This document shows, one piece after another, positions 34,412-43,951 of a DNA stretch of 64,000 bases. Origin of the DNA: CAXMNX01 sp964194845 (lineage in GTDB: Bacteria > Pseudomonadota > Alphaproteobacteria > Rhodobacterales > Rhodobacteraceae). The position numbers were made by a program, and so were the translations under genes. The first letter of the stretch is position 1. Each line of letters begins with the position of its first letter. The notes under the pieces were generated by a model. That model worked only from the letters and a program-made list of their open reading frames with translations, did no database searches and was not told the origin of the DNA. The stretch is from assembly GCA_964194845.1 (NCBI GenBank), contig CAXMNX010000110.1, positions 1 to 64,000 of the forward strand, in the 5' to 3' direction.

Positions 34412-36145
34412 ATGCTCAAATCCAAAGTCGACAAGTCGAGGCTGCCCAGCCGCCACGTCACCGAAGGCCCGTCGCGCGCCCCGCACCGGTCGTATTTCTA
34501 TGCGATGGGCATCAGCGAAGCCGAGATTGCCCAGCCCTTCATCGGCGTTGCCACCTGCTGGAACGAGGCCGCCCCCTGCAACATCGCGCTCAGCCGCCAG
34601 GCGCAGGCCGTCAAGATGGGCGTGAAGTCGGCCAGCGGCACGCCGCGCGAGTTCACGACAATCACCGTTACCGACGGCATCGCGATGGGCCACGAAGGCA
34701 TGCGCTCGTCGCTGGCCAGCCGCGACGCGATTGCTGATACCGTTGAACTGACGATGCGCGGCCATTGCTATGACGCGCTTGTCGGGCTTGCGGGTTGCGA
34801 CAAATCGCTTCCGGGGATGATGATGGCGATGGTGCGGCTGAATACGCCGTCGGTGTTCATCTATGGTGGCTCGATCCTGCCGGGTCGGCTGAACGGCAAG
34901 GACGTCACCGTTCAGGACGTCTTCGAGGCCGTCGGCCAGCATCAGGCGGGCAATTATTCCGACGAGGAACTTGCGATCCTTGAACGCGTCGCCTGTCCGT
35001 CAGCGGGTGCCTGCGGCGGCCAGTTCACCGCGAACACCATGGCCTGCGTGTCCGAAGCCATCGGTTTGGCCCTGCCCAATTCCTCGGGCGCCCCTGCCCC
35101 TTACGAAAGCCGCGATCAATATGGCGAAGCCTCGGGCGTCGCCGTGATGAACCTGATCGAGAAGAACATCCGCGCCCGCGACATCGTCACCCTGAAAGCC
35201 CTGGAAAACGCCGCCCGCGTCGTCGCCTGCACCGGTGGCTCGACCAATGCGGGCCTGCATCTGCCAGCCATCGCACACGAAGCCGGGATCGAGTTCAACC
35301 TGGATGACGTCTGCGAAATATTCCGCGACACGCCGTATTTCGTCGACCTGAAACCGGGTGGTCAATACGTCGCCAAGGATCTCTATGAAGCCGGTGGCGT
35401 GCCGGTAGTGCTGAAGGAATTGCGCAAAGCCGGGCTGATGCACGAGGACTGCGTGACCGCAACCGGCTACTCGATGGGCGAAGAACTTGACCGGATCACC
35501 CGCGAGGCGGATGGCCGCGTAATATTCCCGGTGGATAACCCGATCACCCCGACCGGCGGCGTTGTCGGCCTGAAAGGCAACCTGGCACCCGAAAGCGCGA
35601 TCGTGAAGGTCGCGGGCATCGCGAGCCAGCACCAGCGATTTGTCGGCCCCGCGCGGGTATTCGAATGCGAAGAAGATGCGTTTGAGGCCGTGAAAGCGCG
35701 CGGTTATGCAGAAGGCGAGGTGCTGGTCATCCGCAACGAAGGCCCGGCAGGTGGTCCGGGGATGCGCGAGATGCTGGCGACCACGGCGGCACTTTCCGGC
35801 CATGGCATGGGCAAGAAGGTTGCGCTGATTACCGATGGCCGATTTTCCGGCGCGACCCGGGGTTTCTGCGTGGGGCACGTGGGGCCCGAGGCAGCACACG
35901 GCGGTCCGATTGCCCTTTTGCGAAACGGTGACGTGATCACCATCGACGCGATCAAGGGCGAGCTTTCGGTCGACCTGTCTGACGACGAGCTTGCGGCCCG
36001 AAAGGCCGACTGGCCCGGCCCGCGCGCGACGATCTATGCCTCGGGCGCGCTTTGGAAATATGCGCAACTGGTCGGATCGGCGCGATTGGGTGCCTGCACG
36101 CATCCCGGCGCAAAGGACGAAGCGCATGTCTACATGGATCTCTAA
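34412..36145 (+). CDS. ilvD: Dihydroxy-acid dehydratase
   Basis: Dehydrates dihydroxyisovalerate and dihydroxymethylvalerate in valine, leucine and isoleucine synthesis. The 577-residue protein has the Fe-S and Mg ligands of IlvD/Edd: the Cys in CWNEAAPCN, the LAGCDKSLPG Cys, the CPSAGACGGQF Cys and the ITDGRFSGATRG motif. The ATG at 34412 follows a GAGAGAGG site; the GTG one codon earlier is less likely. Its end overlaps the start of the lipoprotein gene by 20 bp. Confidence 0.95.
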   Translation: MLKSKVDKSRLPSRHVTEGPSRAPHRSYFYAMGISEAEIAQPFIGVATCWNEAAPCNIALSRQAQAVKMGVKSASGTPREFTTITVTDGIAMGHEGMRSSLASRDAIADTVELTMRGHCYDALVGLAGCDKSLPGMMMAMVRLNTPSVFIYGGSILPGRLNGKDVTVQDVFEAVGQHQAGNYSDEELAILERVACPSAGACGGQFTANTMACVSEAIGLALPNSSGAPAPYESRDQYGEASGVAVMNLIEKNIRARDIVTLKALENAARVVACTGGSTNAGLHLPAIAHEAGIEFNLDDVCEIFRDTPYFVDLKPGGQYVAKDLYEAGGVPVVLKELRKAGLMHEDCVTATGYSMGEELDRITREADGRVIFPVDNPITPTGGVVGLKGNLAPESAIVKVAGIASQHQRFVGPARVFECEEDAFEAVKARGYAEGEVLVIRNEGPAGGPGMREMLATTAALSGHGMGKKVALITDGRFSGATRGFCVGHVGPEAAHGGPIALLRNGDVITIDAIKGELSVDLSDDELAARKADWPGPRATIYASGALWKYAQLVGSARLGACTHPGAKDEAHVYMDL

Positions 36146-36737
36146 ATCGCTCGCAATTTGCGCCGCCTTTGCCGCCCTTTCAGGCTGCGACGGCGGCTTT
36201 AACATAACCCGAAATGCGCCTGGGAAAATTCAATTGGCCGATGGGTTGGTCATCGCGGGTGCGCGCGGCTGGTGTGTCGATCAGGCCACCACGCGCACAG
36301 GCGGCGATGCGGCGGTCGTGGTGCTTGGAAGCTGTGCCGCCATCGCCCGGAACGCGCTTTTGCCCAGACCATCGGTCCCCGGCGTGGTGACGGTTTCAGT
36401 CGAAAACCAGGCAAACGGCGTCCTGCCACCCGAAGTGCTTGAGGCATATCTCGTGACCGAAACGGGGCGTGCAGCGCTGGCGCGCGACGGGCGTGCGACA
36501 AGCCTGGACATTCTGGAAACCCGCCGGTCGGGTGAGACGCTCTACCTCCACGCCCTCGACCGCAGCGGCTGGCCCAAGAACGCGGCGGAAGATTACTGGC
36601 GCGCACTTTTCGATATCGACGGGCGTTTTGTCACGGTGTCGCTGGTTGGATTGACGAAGACGCCTATTTCCCGCGACGACGGGCTGGCGACGCTGGACGC
36701 GCAGATCGAGCGTCTGGTCGATGTCAATTCGAAATAA
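36126..36737 (+). CDS. Predicted lipoprotein, function unknown
   Basis: A 203-residue protein with a lipoprotein signal peptide: MSTWISK, a hydrophobic stretch and the lipobox LSGC with the acylated Cys at about 20. The mature part (GARGWCVDQATTRTGGDAAVVVLGSC) has a Cys pair that could form a disulfide in the periplasm. The start overlaps the ilvD end, so translation is probably coupled. I recognise similar unnamed lipoproteins in Rhodobacterales but no function. The stop codon runs directly into a nested palindrome. Confidence 0.8.
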   Translation: MSTWISKSLAICAAFAALSGCDGGFNITRNAPGKIQLADGLVIAGARGWCVDQATTRTGGDAAVVVLGSCAAIARNALLPRPSVPGVVTVSVENQANGVLPPEVLEAYLVTETGRAALARDGRATSLDILETRRSGETLYLHALDRSGWPKNAAEDYWRALFDIDGRFVTVSLVGLTKTPISRDDGLATLDAQIERLVDVNSK

Positions 36738-36835
36738 TGCGTTTCAGGTAAATTGAATCGAAATACGCTGCCTCTCGCCTGCGGCTCGAACGCGCATTTC
36801 GATACGGAGTGCGATTCCGCTAAATCTGAAACGCA
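36738..36835. repeat. 98-bp nested palindromic element
   Basis: Outer arms TGCGTTTCAG (36738) and its inverse ending at 36835; inner arms TCGAAATACGC (36758-36768) and GCGCATTTCGA (36792-36802), 10 of 11 complementary. It follows the lipoprotein stop directly and could fold into a long hairpin acting as transcript end. Outer arms stay roughly complementary beyond the core (AAATT-GAATC against GATTC-TAAAT). Confidence 0.65.
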
Positions 36836-36940
36836 CTAAGCAACCGGTCAGTTATCCACAGATAAATCGCATCCCGCCGCCGCTTGGCCATTGCCTGAAT
36901 CTAGCGCTCGGCGCTAGACTGGCCGCTATATGATGTAGCT

Positions 36941-37711
36941 ATGGCCCGGCCCCGCCCAATGCTGACCCAACTGAAAGATCGACGAACCCTGCGTCGCTGG
37001 AACCAAGCGATTGGCGCGGCGGATAAGATTGATCCAACAGCGTTAAAACACCTTCGCACCCGCGCCCGCGCGCTGGCCGCCCGGGTGAACCGGGTCATTC
37101 AGATCGCCGATGGCCGGTTGCAACTGCCGCTGGCGGGCGAGGCATCGATTCGCCGCCCGATGCATTCGGACTGGGCCTGGCGGCCCGCGCTTTGGACGGT
37201 ACCGATCACACCACCAGGGCTGGCGGCTGTGGCGTCGAAGACCTCTTTTGGCGACGAGGCCAAGTTGTTCCACGATTGCGGTCTAAGCGAGCTGACCATC
37301 CGCCAGCTTCGCAACACCCGCGCCGAAGACGTGGCCCCCTTCGGGCTGCGACTGGACGTATTCCGCTTTGACGGTTCGTTCCTGAGTCTGGTTCTGGATA
37401 TTCCCGAAGAAGGGATCGCCGACCTTGGCCGCAGGCATATCCTGCGGCTGGACATCCGGGTTGAAACCGAACGGCCGCTGGAAATATTCGGGCGGCTCAA
37501 CATTCGCCACGGGCCGAACGTCGAACAGATCGTGCGCGAATTTGAACGATCCGACGGCGAGCTGATGATCGAATTTGACGTGGCCGCCAGCCGGGTGAAC
37601 GAAAAGCGCGTGGACCGCGCCTGGGTCGATCTGATTTTTGAAGGACCGGATATGAACCAGATCACCTTGCGCGACGTGACGATGTCACGGCGCCCAAGGG
37701 CCGAGGTCTGA
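36941..37711 (+). CDS. DUF6478 family protein
   Basis: A 256-residue soluble protein that I recognise as the Rhodobacterales DUF6478 type: a basic N-terminus (KDRRTLRRWNQAI), RPMHSDWAWRPALWTVP (about 73-89), an acidic-basic core and VNEKRVDRAWVDLIFEGPDMNQI near the end. Function is unknown. The following small gene starts 4 bp after the stop, so the two form an operon. The 200-bp upstream gap contains the nested palindrome and presumably the promoter. Confidence 0.75.
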   Translation: MARPRPMLTQLKDRRTLRRWNQAIGAADKIDPTALKHLRTRARALAARVNRVIQIADGRLQLPLAGEASIRRPMHSDWAWRPALWTVPITPPGLAAVASKTSFGDEAKLFHDCGLSELTIRQLRNTRAEDVAPFGLRLDVFRFDGSFLSLVLDIPEEGIADLGRRHILRLDIRVETERPLEIFGRLNIRHGPNVEQIVREFERSDGELMIEFDVAASRVNEKRVDRAWVDLIFEGPDMNQITLRDVTMSRRPRAEV

Positions 37712-37715
37712 TCCC

Positions 37716-38081
37716 GTGGCCGCGATGACGCTTACCCGGATGCGGCTGTCCGAAGGGATCTGGGAAGGGCTGTTGGCGGCGCGAAGCGATGCCGCACCTG
37801 TGCTTCGGGTGCGCCACGACGACCGAATTGTCAGCGAACCCGAAACCGAACGGACCGGCGATGGCGGCTGGCTGGTCAGGTTCCGGCTTCCGGTTGAACG
37901 GCTGTCCGATGGCATTCAGACCTTCGTCATCGAAGACGCTGAAACCGGCGACGCGCTGGCGCACGAGACCATTATCGCGGGCGCGGTTCTGGACGATGAC
38001 GTGCGCGCCGAGGTGTCGCTTCTGCGCGCCGAGCTTGATATGCTGAAGCGCGCGTTTCGCCGCCATTCCGCCGATAGCTGA
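37716..38081 (+). CDS. Conserved small protein, function unknown
   Basis: A 121-residue protein in operon with the DUF6478 gene. The start may be GTG at 37716 or ATG at 37725. The middle looks beta-rich (VLRVRHDDRIVSEPETE, WLVRFRLPVERLSDGIQTFVI), and the last 35 residues form an amphipathic helix (EVSLLRAELDMLKRAFRRH) that may be a short coiled coil. No domain recognised. A palindromic intergenic element follows. Confidence 0.7.
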   Translation: MAAMTLTRMRLSEGIWEGLLAARSDAAPVLRVRHDDRIVSEPETERTGDGGWLVRFRLPVERLSDGIQTFVIEDAETGDALAHETIIAGAVLDDDVRAEVSLLRAELDMLKRAFRRHSADS

Positions 38082-38111
38082 GCCGGGCAGTGATCCGCAG
38101 CGTGGGTCTTT

Positions 38112-38242
38112 GCGTATTTCAAAAAGATGAAGCACACGGCTGACTGACCCCCACTCCGTCAGCCCGCGCAATTTTAATCAAGATCAAAGTTAACGCGGGC
38201 CATCTCGCAGACCACTGCTCTTCATCTTTTCAGGAAATACGC
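38112..38242. repeat. Palindromic element between convergent genes, copy 1
   Basis: Left arm GCGTATTTCAAAAAGATGAAG (38112-38132) and inverse right arm TTCATCTTTTCAGGAAATACGC (38221-38242) flank an inner AT-rich core (38162-38200) bounded by GCCCGCG and CGCGGGC. The core reads AATTTTAATCAAGATC then AAAGTTAACGCG. Copy 2 at 51885-52002 has the same plan, and 24 of 28 core bases are identical. It sits between the small plus-strand gene and the minus-strand sulfatase gene. Confidence 0.75.
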
Positions 38243-38291
38243 CCTTTTGGGGGGCACGCAAGGCGTGCGGGGGAAAGTCCCGCTCCACTGC

Positions 38292-39800
38292 TTATTCGCC
38301 GCGGGGGAACCGCTTGGCTTCCTCCAGCTCGTTCAGGTCCATGTGATTGCGCATGTACCGCTCGGAGGCTTTTTGAAGCGGCTGGAAATCCCACGGGTAA
38401 TATCCGCCTTTCCTCAGCGCGTCATAAACCAGCAGCCGCCGCGCCTGACTTGCGCGCACATCGGCGTCGAATTGTTCTAAGTCCCAGGTTTCATCCGCTT
38501 TCCGACGCAGCCGCGCAAAGGCGTCCGACGCTTCAGGTTGATCCGCGAGATTACGCCGTTCCTGCGGATCAGCATCGAGGTCATAAAGCTGATCCGGGTC
38601 AGCGGCAGATCGCACGTATTTCCACCGCCCGTCGCGCAACGCGACGATGGGTGCGACCGACGCCTCGGCGGCGTATTCGATCGGAACGGGCACTTGCCGC
38701 ATCGCGCCGCCCGCAATCGGCAGCAGGCTTTCGCCGTCGGTCCATTCATCCAGTTCGCTCACGTCGATCCCGGCAATTTCAGCCAGCGTCGGCATCACAT
38801 CCAGCGTTGATACAGGCGTCTCGATCCGACCCCCCTCACCGCCGGGCAGCGACATCATCAGCGGCACCCGCGCCGACCCTTCAAACATGCTCATCTTAAA
38901 CCACAGCCCGCGTTCGCCCAGCATATCGCCGTGATCCGAGACAAAGACGATCACCGCCTCCTGGCCGAGATCGTCCAGCACCTGCAACAGCGCGCCGATC
39001 TTGTCGTCCAGATAGGAAATATTCGCGAAATACCCGCGCCGCGCCTGGCCGATGTGAGCCTCGGAAATGTCATAGGACCGCCAGTCGTTGGCATCGAATA
39101 TCCGCTGCGAATGCGGATCGTGATCCTCGTAGGCCAAGGCCGGGACCGCGGGCTGAAGATGCGCGCAATCCTCATACAAATCCCAATACCGTTGCCGGGC
39201 CACATAAGGATCATGCGGATGGGTGAAGCTCACGGTCAGGCACCAGGGACGCGAGTCCCCGCCACGCGCAAGGTCATAAAGCTTTTGCTCGGCCAGATGG
39301 GCAACTTCGTCGTCGTATTCCATCTGGTTGGAAATCTCGGCCACACCCGCACCGGTGACCGACCCCATATTGTGATACCACCAGTCGATACGTTCACCCG
39401 GTTTGCGATAGTCCGGGGTCCAGCCAAAATCGGCGGGATAGATGTCGGTGGTAAGGCGCTCTTCGAACCCGTGCAGCTGATCGGGGCCGACAAAGTGCAT
39501 CTTGCCGGAAAGACAGGTGGCGTAGCCTGCGTTGCGCAGGTGGTGTGCGAACGTCGGAATGTCGGATCTAAATTCAGCCGCATTGTCATAGACCCCGGTG
39601 CGCGAGGCCAGCATAGACGACATGAACGCGGCGCGACCCGGCGCGCAAAGCGGCGAGGCGGTATAGGCGTTTGAAAATCGAAGCGACCGCGCGGCAAGGC
39701 GTTTCAAATGGGGCGCGTGCAGCCAGTCGGCGGGGCCGTCCGGGAAGAACGTGCCTGCCAGCTGATCGACCATAAGGATCAGGATGTTTTGCTTCTTCAT
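38292..39800 (-). CDS. Choline-sulfatase-type sulfatase
   Basis: Type I sulfatase of 502 residues. The formylglycine Cys52 lies in SPLCAPGRAAFMS (CxPxR motif), metal ligands include Asp12 in MVDQLAG and the VSDHGDMLGERGLW pair, and SGKMHFVG carries the usual Lys and His. These features and the length fit choline sulfatase (BetC), which releases choline from choline-O-sulfate and would feed the BetB at 2264. No signal peptide, so cytoplasmic. The start at 39800 (MKKQNILILMVDQL) is typical; the frame continues ten residues upstream. Other sulfate esters are possible. Confidence 0.8.
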   Translation of the reverse strand: MKKQNILILMVDQLAGTFFPDGPADWLHAPHLKRLAARSLRFSNAYTASPLCAPGRAAFMSSMLASRTGVYDNAAEFRSDIPTFAHHLRNAGYATCLSGKMHFVGPDQLHGFEERLTTDIYPADFGWTPDYRKPGERIDWWYHNMGSVTGAGVAEISNQMEYDDEVAHLAEQKLYDLARGGDSRPWCLTVSFTHPHDPYVARQRYWDLYEDCAHLQPAVPALAYEDHDPHSQRIFDANDWRSYDISEAHIGQARRGYFANISYLDDKIGALLQVLDDLGQEAVIVFVSDHGDMLGERGLWFKMSMFEGSARVPLMMSLPGGEGGRIETPVSTLDVMPTLAEIAGIDVSELDEWTDGESLLPIAGGAMRQVPVPIEYAAEASVAPIVALRDGRWKYVRSAADPDQLYDLDADPQERRNLADQPEASDAFARLRRKADETWDLEQFDADVRASQARRLLVYDALRKGGYYPWDFQPLQKASERYMRNHMDLNELEEAKRFPRGE

Positions 39801-39867
39801 CGCGCGCTCCCGGCGTTTGGCCGAGAGCACAGCAAGTGCCGGTGCGCGTCAATCCCCGAACCGGGCG

Positions 39868-40437
39868 TCAGCCCAAACGGCGAACTTTAGGAAGTTCGGG
39901 TTTTTTCGGCTCGTCCGCGACATCTTCGCCCGATGGCAGAACGGTGATGTAGTTGCCGCGCACATAGACCGAACCGGGTTCGGAATAGGTCACGATGTCC
40001 TCGGTCCATTCTTCGGAAAACAGCAGACCAAAGACGCCGGGTGCCGCGTGAACGAAATTGTGCATCACTCCAAACATCAGGACGATACCAGCCACTTGCG
40101 CTGCTTTGAATTTGTGCCCCCTGAGATTCAGGAAGAAGATTATGGGGAAGGAAAACGCGATCGCGACGCCGACGTCGATGATCATCGCAATATCGGGATT
40201 ATCACCGGCAAGGGTGCCGCCCATCAGGTGAAAGCGAAGAAGGCGGGCCACTAAAACTGCCTGCATCCCCACAAGCACTGCGGCAACTATCGTCATCGGT
40301 TGCTTGAAATTGGCTTTCCAATCGGGAAGCAAATCCACCTGCGGTTTCGCGGCGTCGATCGGCGCGCGCTGTTTTGCCACACGATTAAGCCGACTTTGAA
40401 ATTCATTGCTTGGCGCTCTGCCTTGCGGGCTGCCCAT
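39868..40437 (-). CDS. Membrane protein of unknown function
   Basis: A 189-residue protein with a basic soluble N-terminus (about 1-45), four predicted membrane segments between about 48 and 150, and a soluble C-terminus (about 150-189) rich in Pro, Lys and acidic residues. GGAGATAG lies 6 bases upstream of the ATG and supports the start. No family recognised. Between the sulfatase and an EamA transporter gene on the same strand, with gaps of 67 and 101 bp that suggest separate units. Confidence 0.7.
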   Translation of the reverse strand: MGSPQGRAPSNEFQSRLNRVAKQRAPIDAAKPQVDLLPDWKANFKQPMTIVAAVLVGMQAVLVARLLRFHLMGGTLAGDNPDIAMIIDVGVAIAFSFPIIFFLNLRGHKFKAAQVAGIVLMFGVMHNFVHAAPGVFGLLFSEEWTEDIVTYSEPGSVYVRGNYITVLPSGEDVADEPKKPELPKVRRLG

Positions 40438-40538
40438 TGGATACTATCTCCTCGCTCACATCGCGCGAATGTGCTGATCGAAAGCGGCGAAATCAGGGCA
40501 AAGCGGGTTAGTTTTTGAGGTATTGATCAGCGCAGAAA

Positions 40539-41450
40539 TTAACGCACAAACGGCGTAGCGGGCGGTGTGGCGCCTCGTTTCAGCATCGCCTCGCGGATGG
40601 TGATGAAGGTGACAGACGCCAGAATGACGCAACCGCCCAGGATGACCCAGCCGTCCACTGGTTCGCCGAACGCCAGCAGGCCCAGAAGCGTCGCCCAGAC
40701 CAGCTGAAGATAGGTCACAGGTTGCGTGACCGTGACCGGTGCGGCGGCGAATGCCAACGTCATCGTATAATGCCCGGCGGTGGCAAATAGGGCCACCAGC
40801 GTCATCCACCCAAGTTCTTCCCAGGTGGGCGGCTGCCAGACCGCCATCGCAAAGGGGAAAAGCCCGATCGTCGCGGTCAGCGAAAGCATACCGATGATCA
40901 CCTTCGGCGACACTTCGTCCGTCAGCTTCTTGGCGATAATGTAGCTGCCCGCGAAAAGCGCGGCGGTTCCAAGCATGGCGATGTGACCCGGAGAGATCTC
41001 GCGAAATCCGGGGCGCAGGATGATCATTGCGCCGACGAAGGCAAATAACACCGCCAATATCCGCCGCGTCGCCAGCCGTTCACCCAGGACCAGCGCCGCG
41101 CCGATGGTGATATAGATCGGCGAAAGGTAATTCATCGCCGTCACTTCGGCGACGGTGATCCGCGTCATTGCATAAAACCATAAGATCACGCCCAGCGCCT
41201 GCGCCAGCCCGCGCCAGGCAAAAAGCGTCAGCTGGCGGCGCGTGAGTTGAGCTTTTATTATCGGCCGGATCAGTGGGGTGAGCAGTATCAACCCAATGAT
41301 ATAACGAAGAAATCCTGCCTGCGCCGCGGGCAAGTTCTGGGCACCGTGTTTGACCAGCGCGGTCACGGCGACAAAGCAGATACCGGTCACGAACATCCAG
41401 AAAATGCCGACGCTTGCGCGATTATGGTCGGTGTCGGCTGAGGCGTCCAT
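40539..41450 (-). CDS. DMT superfamily (EamA) transporter
   Basis: A 303-residue permease with ten hydrophobic segments in two EamA repeats (about 15-145 and 155-285). The conserved GAALVLGERL ends the first repeat and LLAFGEPVDGWVILGGCVIL the second, both typical of the RhaT/EamA group. Substrate unknown. Followed on the minus strand by the membrane protein gene and preceded by the LysE-type gene 31 bp upstream, so these two exporters may be co-transcribed. Confidence 0.85.
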   Translation of the reverse strand: MDASADTDHNRASVGIFWMFVTGICFVAVTALVKHGAQNLPAAQAGFLRYIIGLILLTPLIRPIIKAQLTRRQLTLFAWRGLAQALGVILWFYAMTRITVAEVTAMNYLSPIYITIGAALVLGERLATRRILAVLFAFVGAMIILRPGFREISPGHIAMLGTAALFAGSYIIAKKLTDEVSPKVIIGMLSLTATIGLFPFAMAVWQPPTWEELGWMTLVALFATAGHYTMTLAFAAAPVTVTQPVTYLQLVWATLLGLLAFGEPVDGWVILGGCVILASVTFITIREAMLKRGATPPATPFVR

Positions 41451-41481
41451 GCGCGCGTTATGCGCCTCGCCAGCACGAGCC

Positions 41482-42078
41482 TCAAGTCAAGATCAGAGCA
41501 CTCGCAATCGACCACATCAGCACGGCAATTCCGGCATCCAGAACGCGCCAGGCCGCCGGCCTAGCAAAGAGCGGTGCGAGCGCTCGCGCGCCGTATCCAA
41601 GCGAAAAGAAAAAGACGAATGACGAGGTGACGGCACCCAGCCCGAAGACCAACCGGTTGTCATATTGACTGGCGACCGATCCAATCAGCACCAGCGTGTC
41701 AAGATAGACGTGCGGGTTCAGCCAGGTGAAGGCAAGGCACGTCGCTAGTGCAGCCCCCAGCGATTGGGTTCCGGCACCTGTCGCGATCAATGCCGCGCCA
41801 CCGCGCCAGGCCGACCGCGCTGCCAGCGCGCCGTAGACGATCAAAAACGCCGCCCCGCCCCAGCGCAGAACTGGTGCCACCCAGGGGAATGCCTCGGTCA
41901 TCCAGCCGAAACCGGCAACGCCCGCAGCGATCAATAGTGCGTCAGAAATCGCGCAGGTCAGAGAGACCGCAAAGACATGGGCGCGCCGCAGCCCCTGGCG
42001 AAGCACAAAGGCGTTTTGCGCGCCGATGGCGAGGATTAACGAAAACGCAAGCGAAAATCCGGCCAGAAAAGGCGTCAT
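41482..42078 (-). CDS. LysE/ArgO family amino-acid exporter
   Basis: A 198-residue inner-membrane exporter with about six hydrophobic segments. The N-terminal FSLILAIGAQNAFVLRQGL and central ATCLAFTWLNPHVYLDTLVLIG motifs are those of LysE/ArgO basic-amino-acid exporters. The start at 42078 (MTPFLAG) matches relatives. The 130 bp upstream separate it from a divergent lipase-like gene. The exact substrate (Lys, Arg or others) is not determined; no LysG-type LysR regulator is adjacent. Confidence 0.88.
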   Translation of the reverse strand: MTPFLAGFSLAFSLILAIGAQNAFVLRQGLRRAHVFAVSLTCAISDALLIAAGVAGFGWMTEAFPWVAPVLRWGGAAFLIVYGALAARSAWRGGAALIATGAGTQSLGAALATCLAFTWLNPHVYLDTLVLIGSVASQYDNRLVFGLGAVTSSFVFFFSLGYGARALAPLFARPAAWRVLDAGIAVLMWSIASALILT

Positions 42079-42208
42079 GAAGGCTCCCCTTGGCACCTTG
42101 GAGCAGGTTTCCGGGCGCGCTTCAAGCAGCCGCGAAAGTGGACAGAAGCGGAATTTGCATCCAGTATCATTGAGTATTCATTTGCTGTTTTTAAGAAGGG
42201 ATTTTGCA

Positions 42209-43207
42209 ATGGCTCAACGCATCATCATGATCCACGGACGCAGCACTAAGCCCTGCAAAGCGCAGCTTGCGCATCTTCAAAAAACTGCTCTTTTGCAGGG
42301 GCTTAAGCTGGTACATTCAAGTAAAGCGGCGAAGGTCGACGATGGCCGTGTTGCCGTCGACTTTGTCTATTATGGCGACATCAACAACCGGATTTTGGCC
42401 GGGATCGACGATGCGACCGCGAATAAACTGAAAGCGAACGACCCCCATAGCGACAACGCGCCGTGCCTGCCTGCCGGTGGCTATGCGGCGGCGATTGCGG
42501 CATTGGCGAGCTTCGAGCGCTTCGACAAGGCCGCCTATCGGCGCGTCGTGGCCGAAAACAAGGATATGCGGTTCGTGGATGATGCGGCGCGGGCGGTATC
42601 CACGCTGGCGGCGATCCTGACGTTCGCCAACCTGAACCGGTTCGCGATCCAGAAAGCAACCGCCGATATGGGTGCCTATCTCATGCGCCGTTCGGTCGGG
42701 TCCGCCATCCGCGAGCGGCTTCAGGAGCCGCTGCGCAAAGCCTTGAAGCGTGGTGATGACATTTGTCTGGTCTCGCATTCCATGGGCTGCATGGTTGCCT
42801 ATGACGTGCTGTGGAAATATTCGCGGATGAGCGAATACAGCGACCTTCGGGCGGGCGGTGCCAAGGTCAACCGGTGGGTGACGCTGGGGTGTCCCTTGGG
42901 CGAAGCCGGGGTCAAAGCCAACCTTTACGACGCCAACGAATATGATTTCAAAGGCGGCACCGACAGGCACCCCATGAATATCGTCGGCGACTGGCTAAAC
43001 GTGGCCGCGGTTGATGATTTCATCAGCCACGATGCGACGATGAAGAACGACTACTCAGCGATGCTGAAGCATGGCTATGTCGACAGCATCACCGACCTGA
43101 GGATCTATAATTGCTTTACTTTCAAGGGAACGTCGAACCCGCACAAGCTTTATGGGTATCTGGCCAATCCGACGTGTGCCGCAACGATTGCCGACTGGAT
43201 CAGGTAG
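42209..43207 (+). CDS. Alpha/beta hydrolase, lipase-like
   Basis: A 332-residue protein of alpha/beta-hydrolase type. MIHGRSTKP at the N-terminus is the HG oxyanion strand, and LVSHSMGCMVAYDVL (about 190-205) contains the nucleophile elbow with Ser in SHSMG. A His near the end could complete a triad. No signal peptide. AAGGG precedes the ATG at 42209; the longer frame upstream overlaps the divergent LysE gene and is unlikely. Its stop lies 3 bp from the end of the convergent yebC gene. Substrate unknown. Confidence 0.75.
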   Translation: MAQRIIMIHGRSTKPCKAQLAHLQKTALLQGLKLVHSSKAAKVDDGRVAVDFVYYGDINNRILAGIDDATANKLKANDPHSDNAPCLPAGGYAAAIAALASFERFDKAAYRRVVAENKDMRFVDDAARAVSTLAAILTFANLNRFAIQKATADMGAYLMRRSVGSAIRERLQEPLRKALKRGDDICLVSHSMGCMVAYDVLWKYSRMSEYSDLRAGGAKVNRWVTLGCPLGEAGVKANLYDANEYDFKGGTDRHPMNIVGDWLNVAAVDDFISHDATMKNDYSAMLKHGYVDSITDLRIYNCFTFKGTSNPHKLYGYLANPTCAATIADWIR

Positions 43208-43210
43208 CTC

Positions 43211-43951
43211 CTAAAGCTGCGCCATAACCTCGTCCGAAACCTCGAAGTTGGCGGTCACGCGCTGGACGTCATCGTCGTCTTCCAGCACGTCGATCAGCCG
43301 CATGAGCTTCTCAGCACCCTCCAGATCAAGCTCGGTTGTTGTCGTCGGTTTCCAGATCAGCTTGGTCGCGATCGCTTCGCCCAGGTCCGCCTCAAGCGCG
43401 GTCGAAACGTCGTTCAGATCGGTGTCACCGGTATAAATCGCGTGGCCATCTTCCGAGCTTTCCACGTCTTCGGCCCCGGCTTCGATGGCGGCCATCATGA
43501 TTGTGTCTTCGTCGCCCGCTGAAGCCGGATAAAGGATCTCGCCTTTACGTTCGAACATGAAGCTGACTGATCCGGTTTCACCCAGATTTCCGCCGTGCTT
43601 GCCAAAGGTCGAACGGACCGTCGATGCGGTGCGGTTGCGGTTGTCGGTCATCGCTTCGACAATCACCGCAACGCCACCGGGGCCGTAGCCCTCGTAACGG
43701 ATTTCCTCGTAATCCTCGGCATCCCCTCCGGTTGCCTTCTTGACGGCGCGGTCGATGTTGTCCTTGGGCATGGACTGCGACTTGGCTTCTTTAATTGCCA
43801 GGCGAAGGCGCGGGTTTTTGTCCGGGTCCGGGTCGCCCATTTTGGCCGCGACCGTGATCTCTTTGGAAAACTTCGAGAACCGCTTTGATCGCACAGAGTC
43901 CTGACGGCCCTTGCGGTGCTGAATGTTCGCCCATTTTGAATGGCCTGCCAT
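43211..43951 (-). CDS. YebC/PmpR family regulatory protein
   Basis: A 246-residue YebC/TACO1 protein with the fixed start MAGHSKWANIQHRKGRQD and domain landmarks KDNIDRAVKKATGGDAEDYEEIRYEGYGPGGVAVIVE (described by its parts, residues about 75-110). Members act as transcriptional regulators or, as recently shown for relatives, help ribosomes through difficult stretches. It stands alone; yebC is often next to ruvC, but no ruv genes are here. Confidence 0.93.
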   Translation of the reverse strand: MAGHSKWANIQHRKGRQDSVRSKRFSKFSKEITVAAKMGDPDPDKNPRLRLAIKEAKSQSMPKDNIDRAVKKATGGDAEDYEEIRYEGYGPGGVAVIVEAMTDNRNRTASTVRSTFGKHGGNLGETGSVSFMFERKGEILYPASAGDEDTIMMAAIEAGAEDVESSEDGHAIYTGDTDLNDVSTALEADLGEAIATKLIWKPTTTTELDLEGAEKLMRLIDVLEDDDDVQRVTANFEVSDEVMAQL

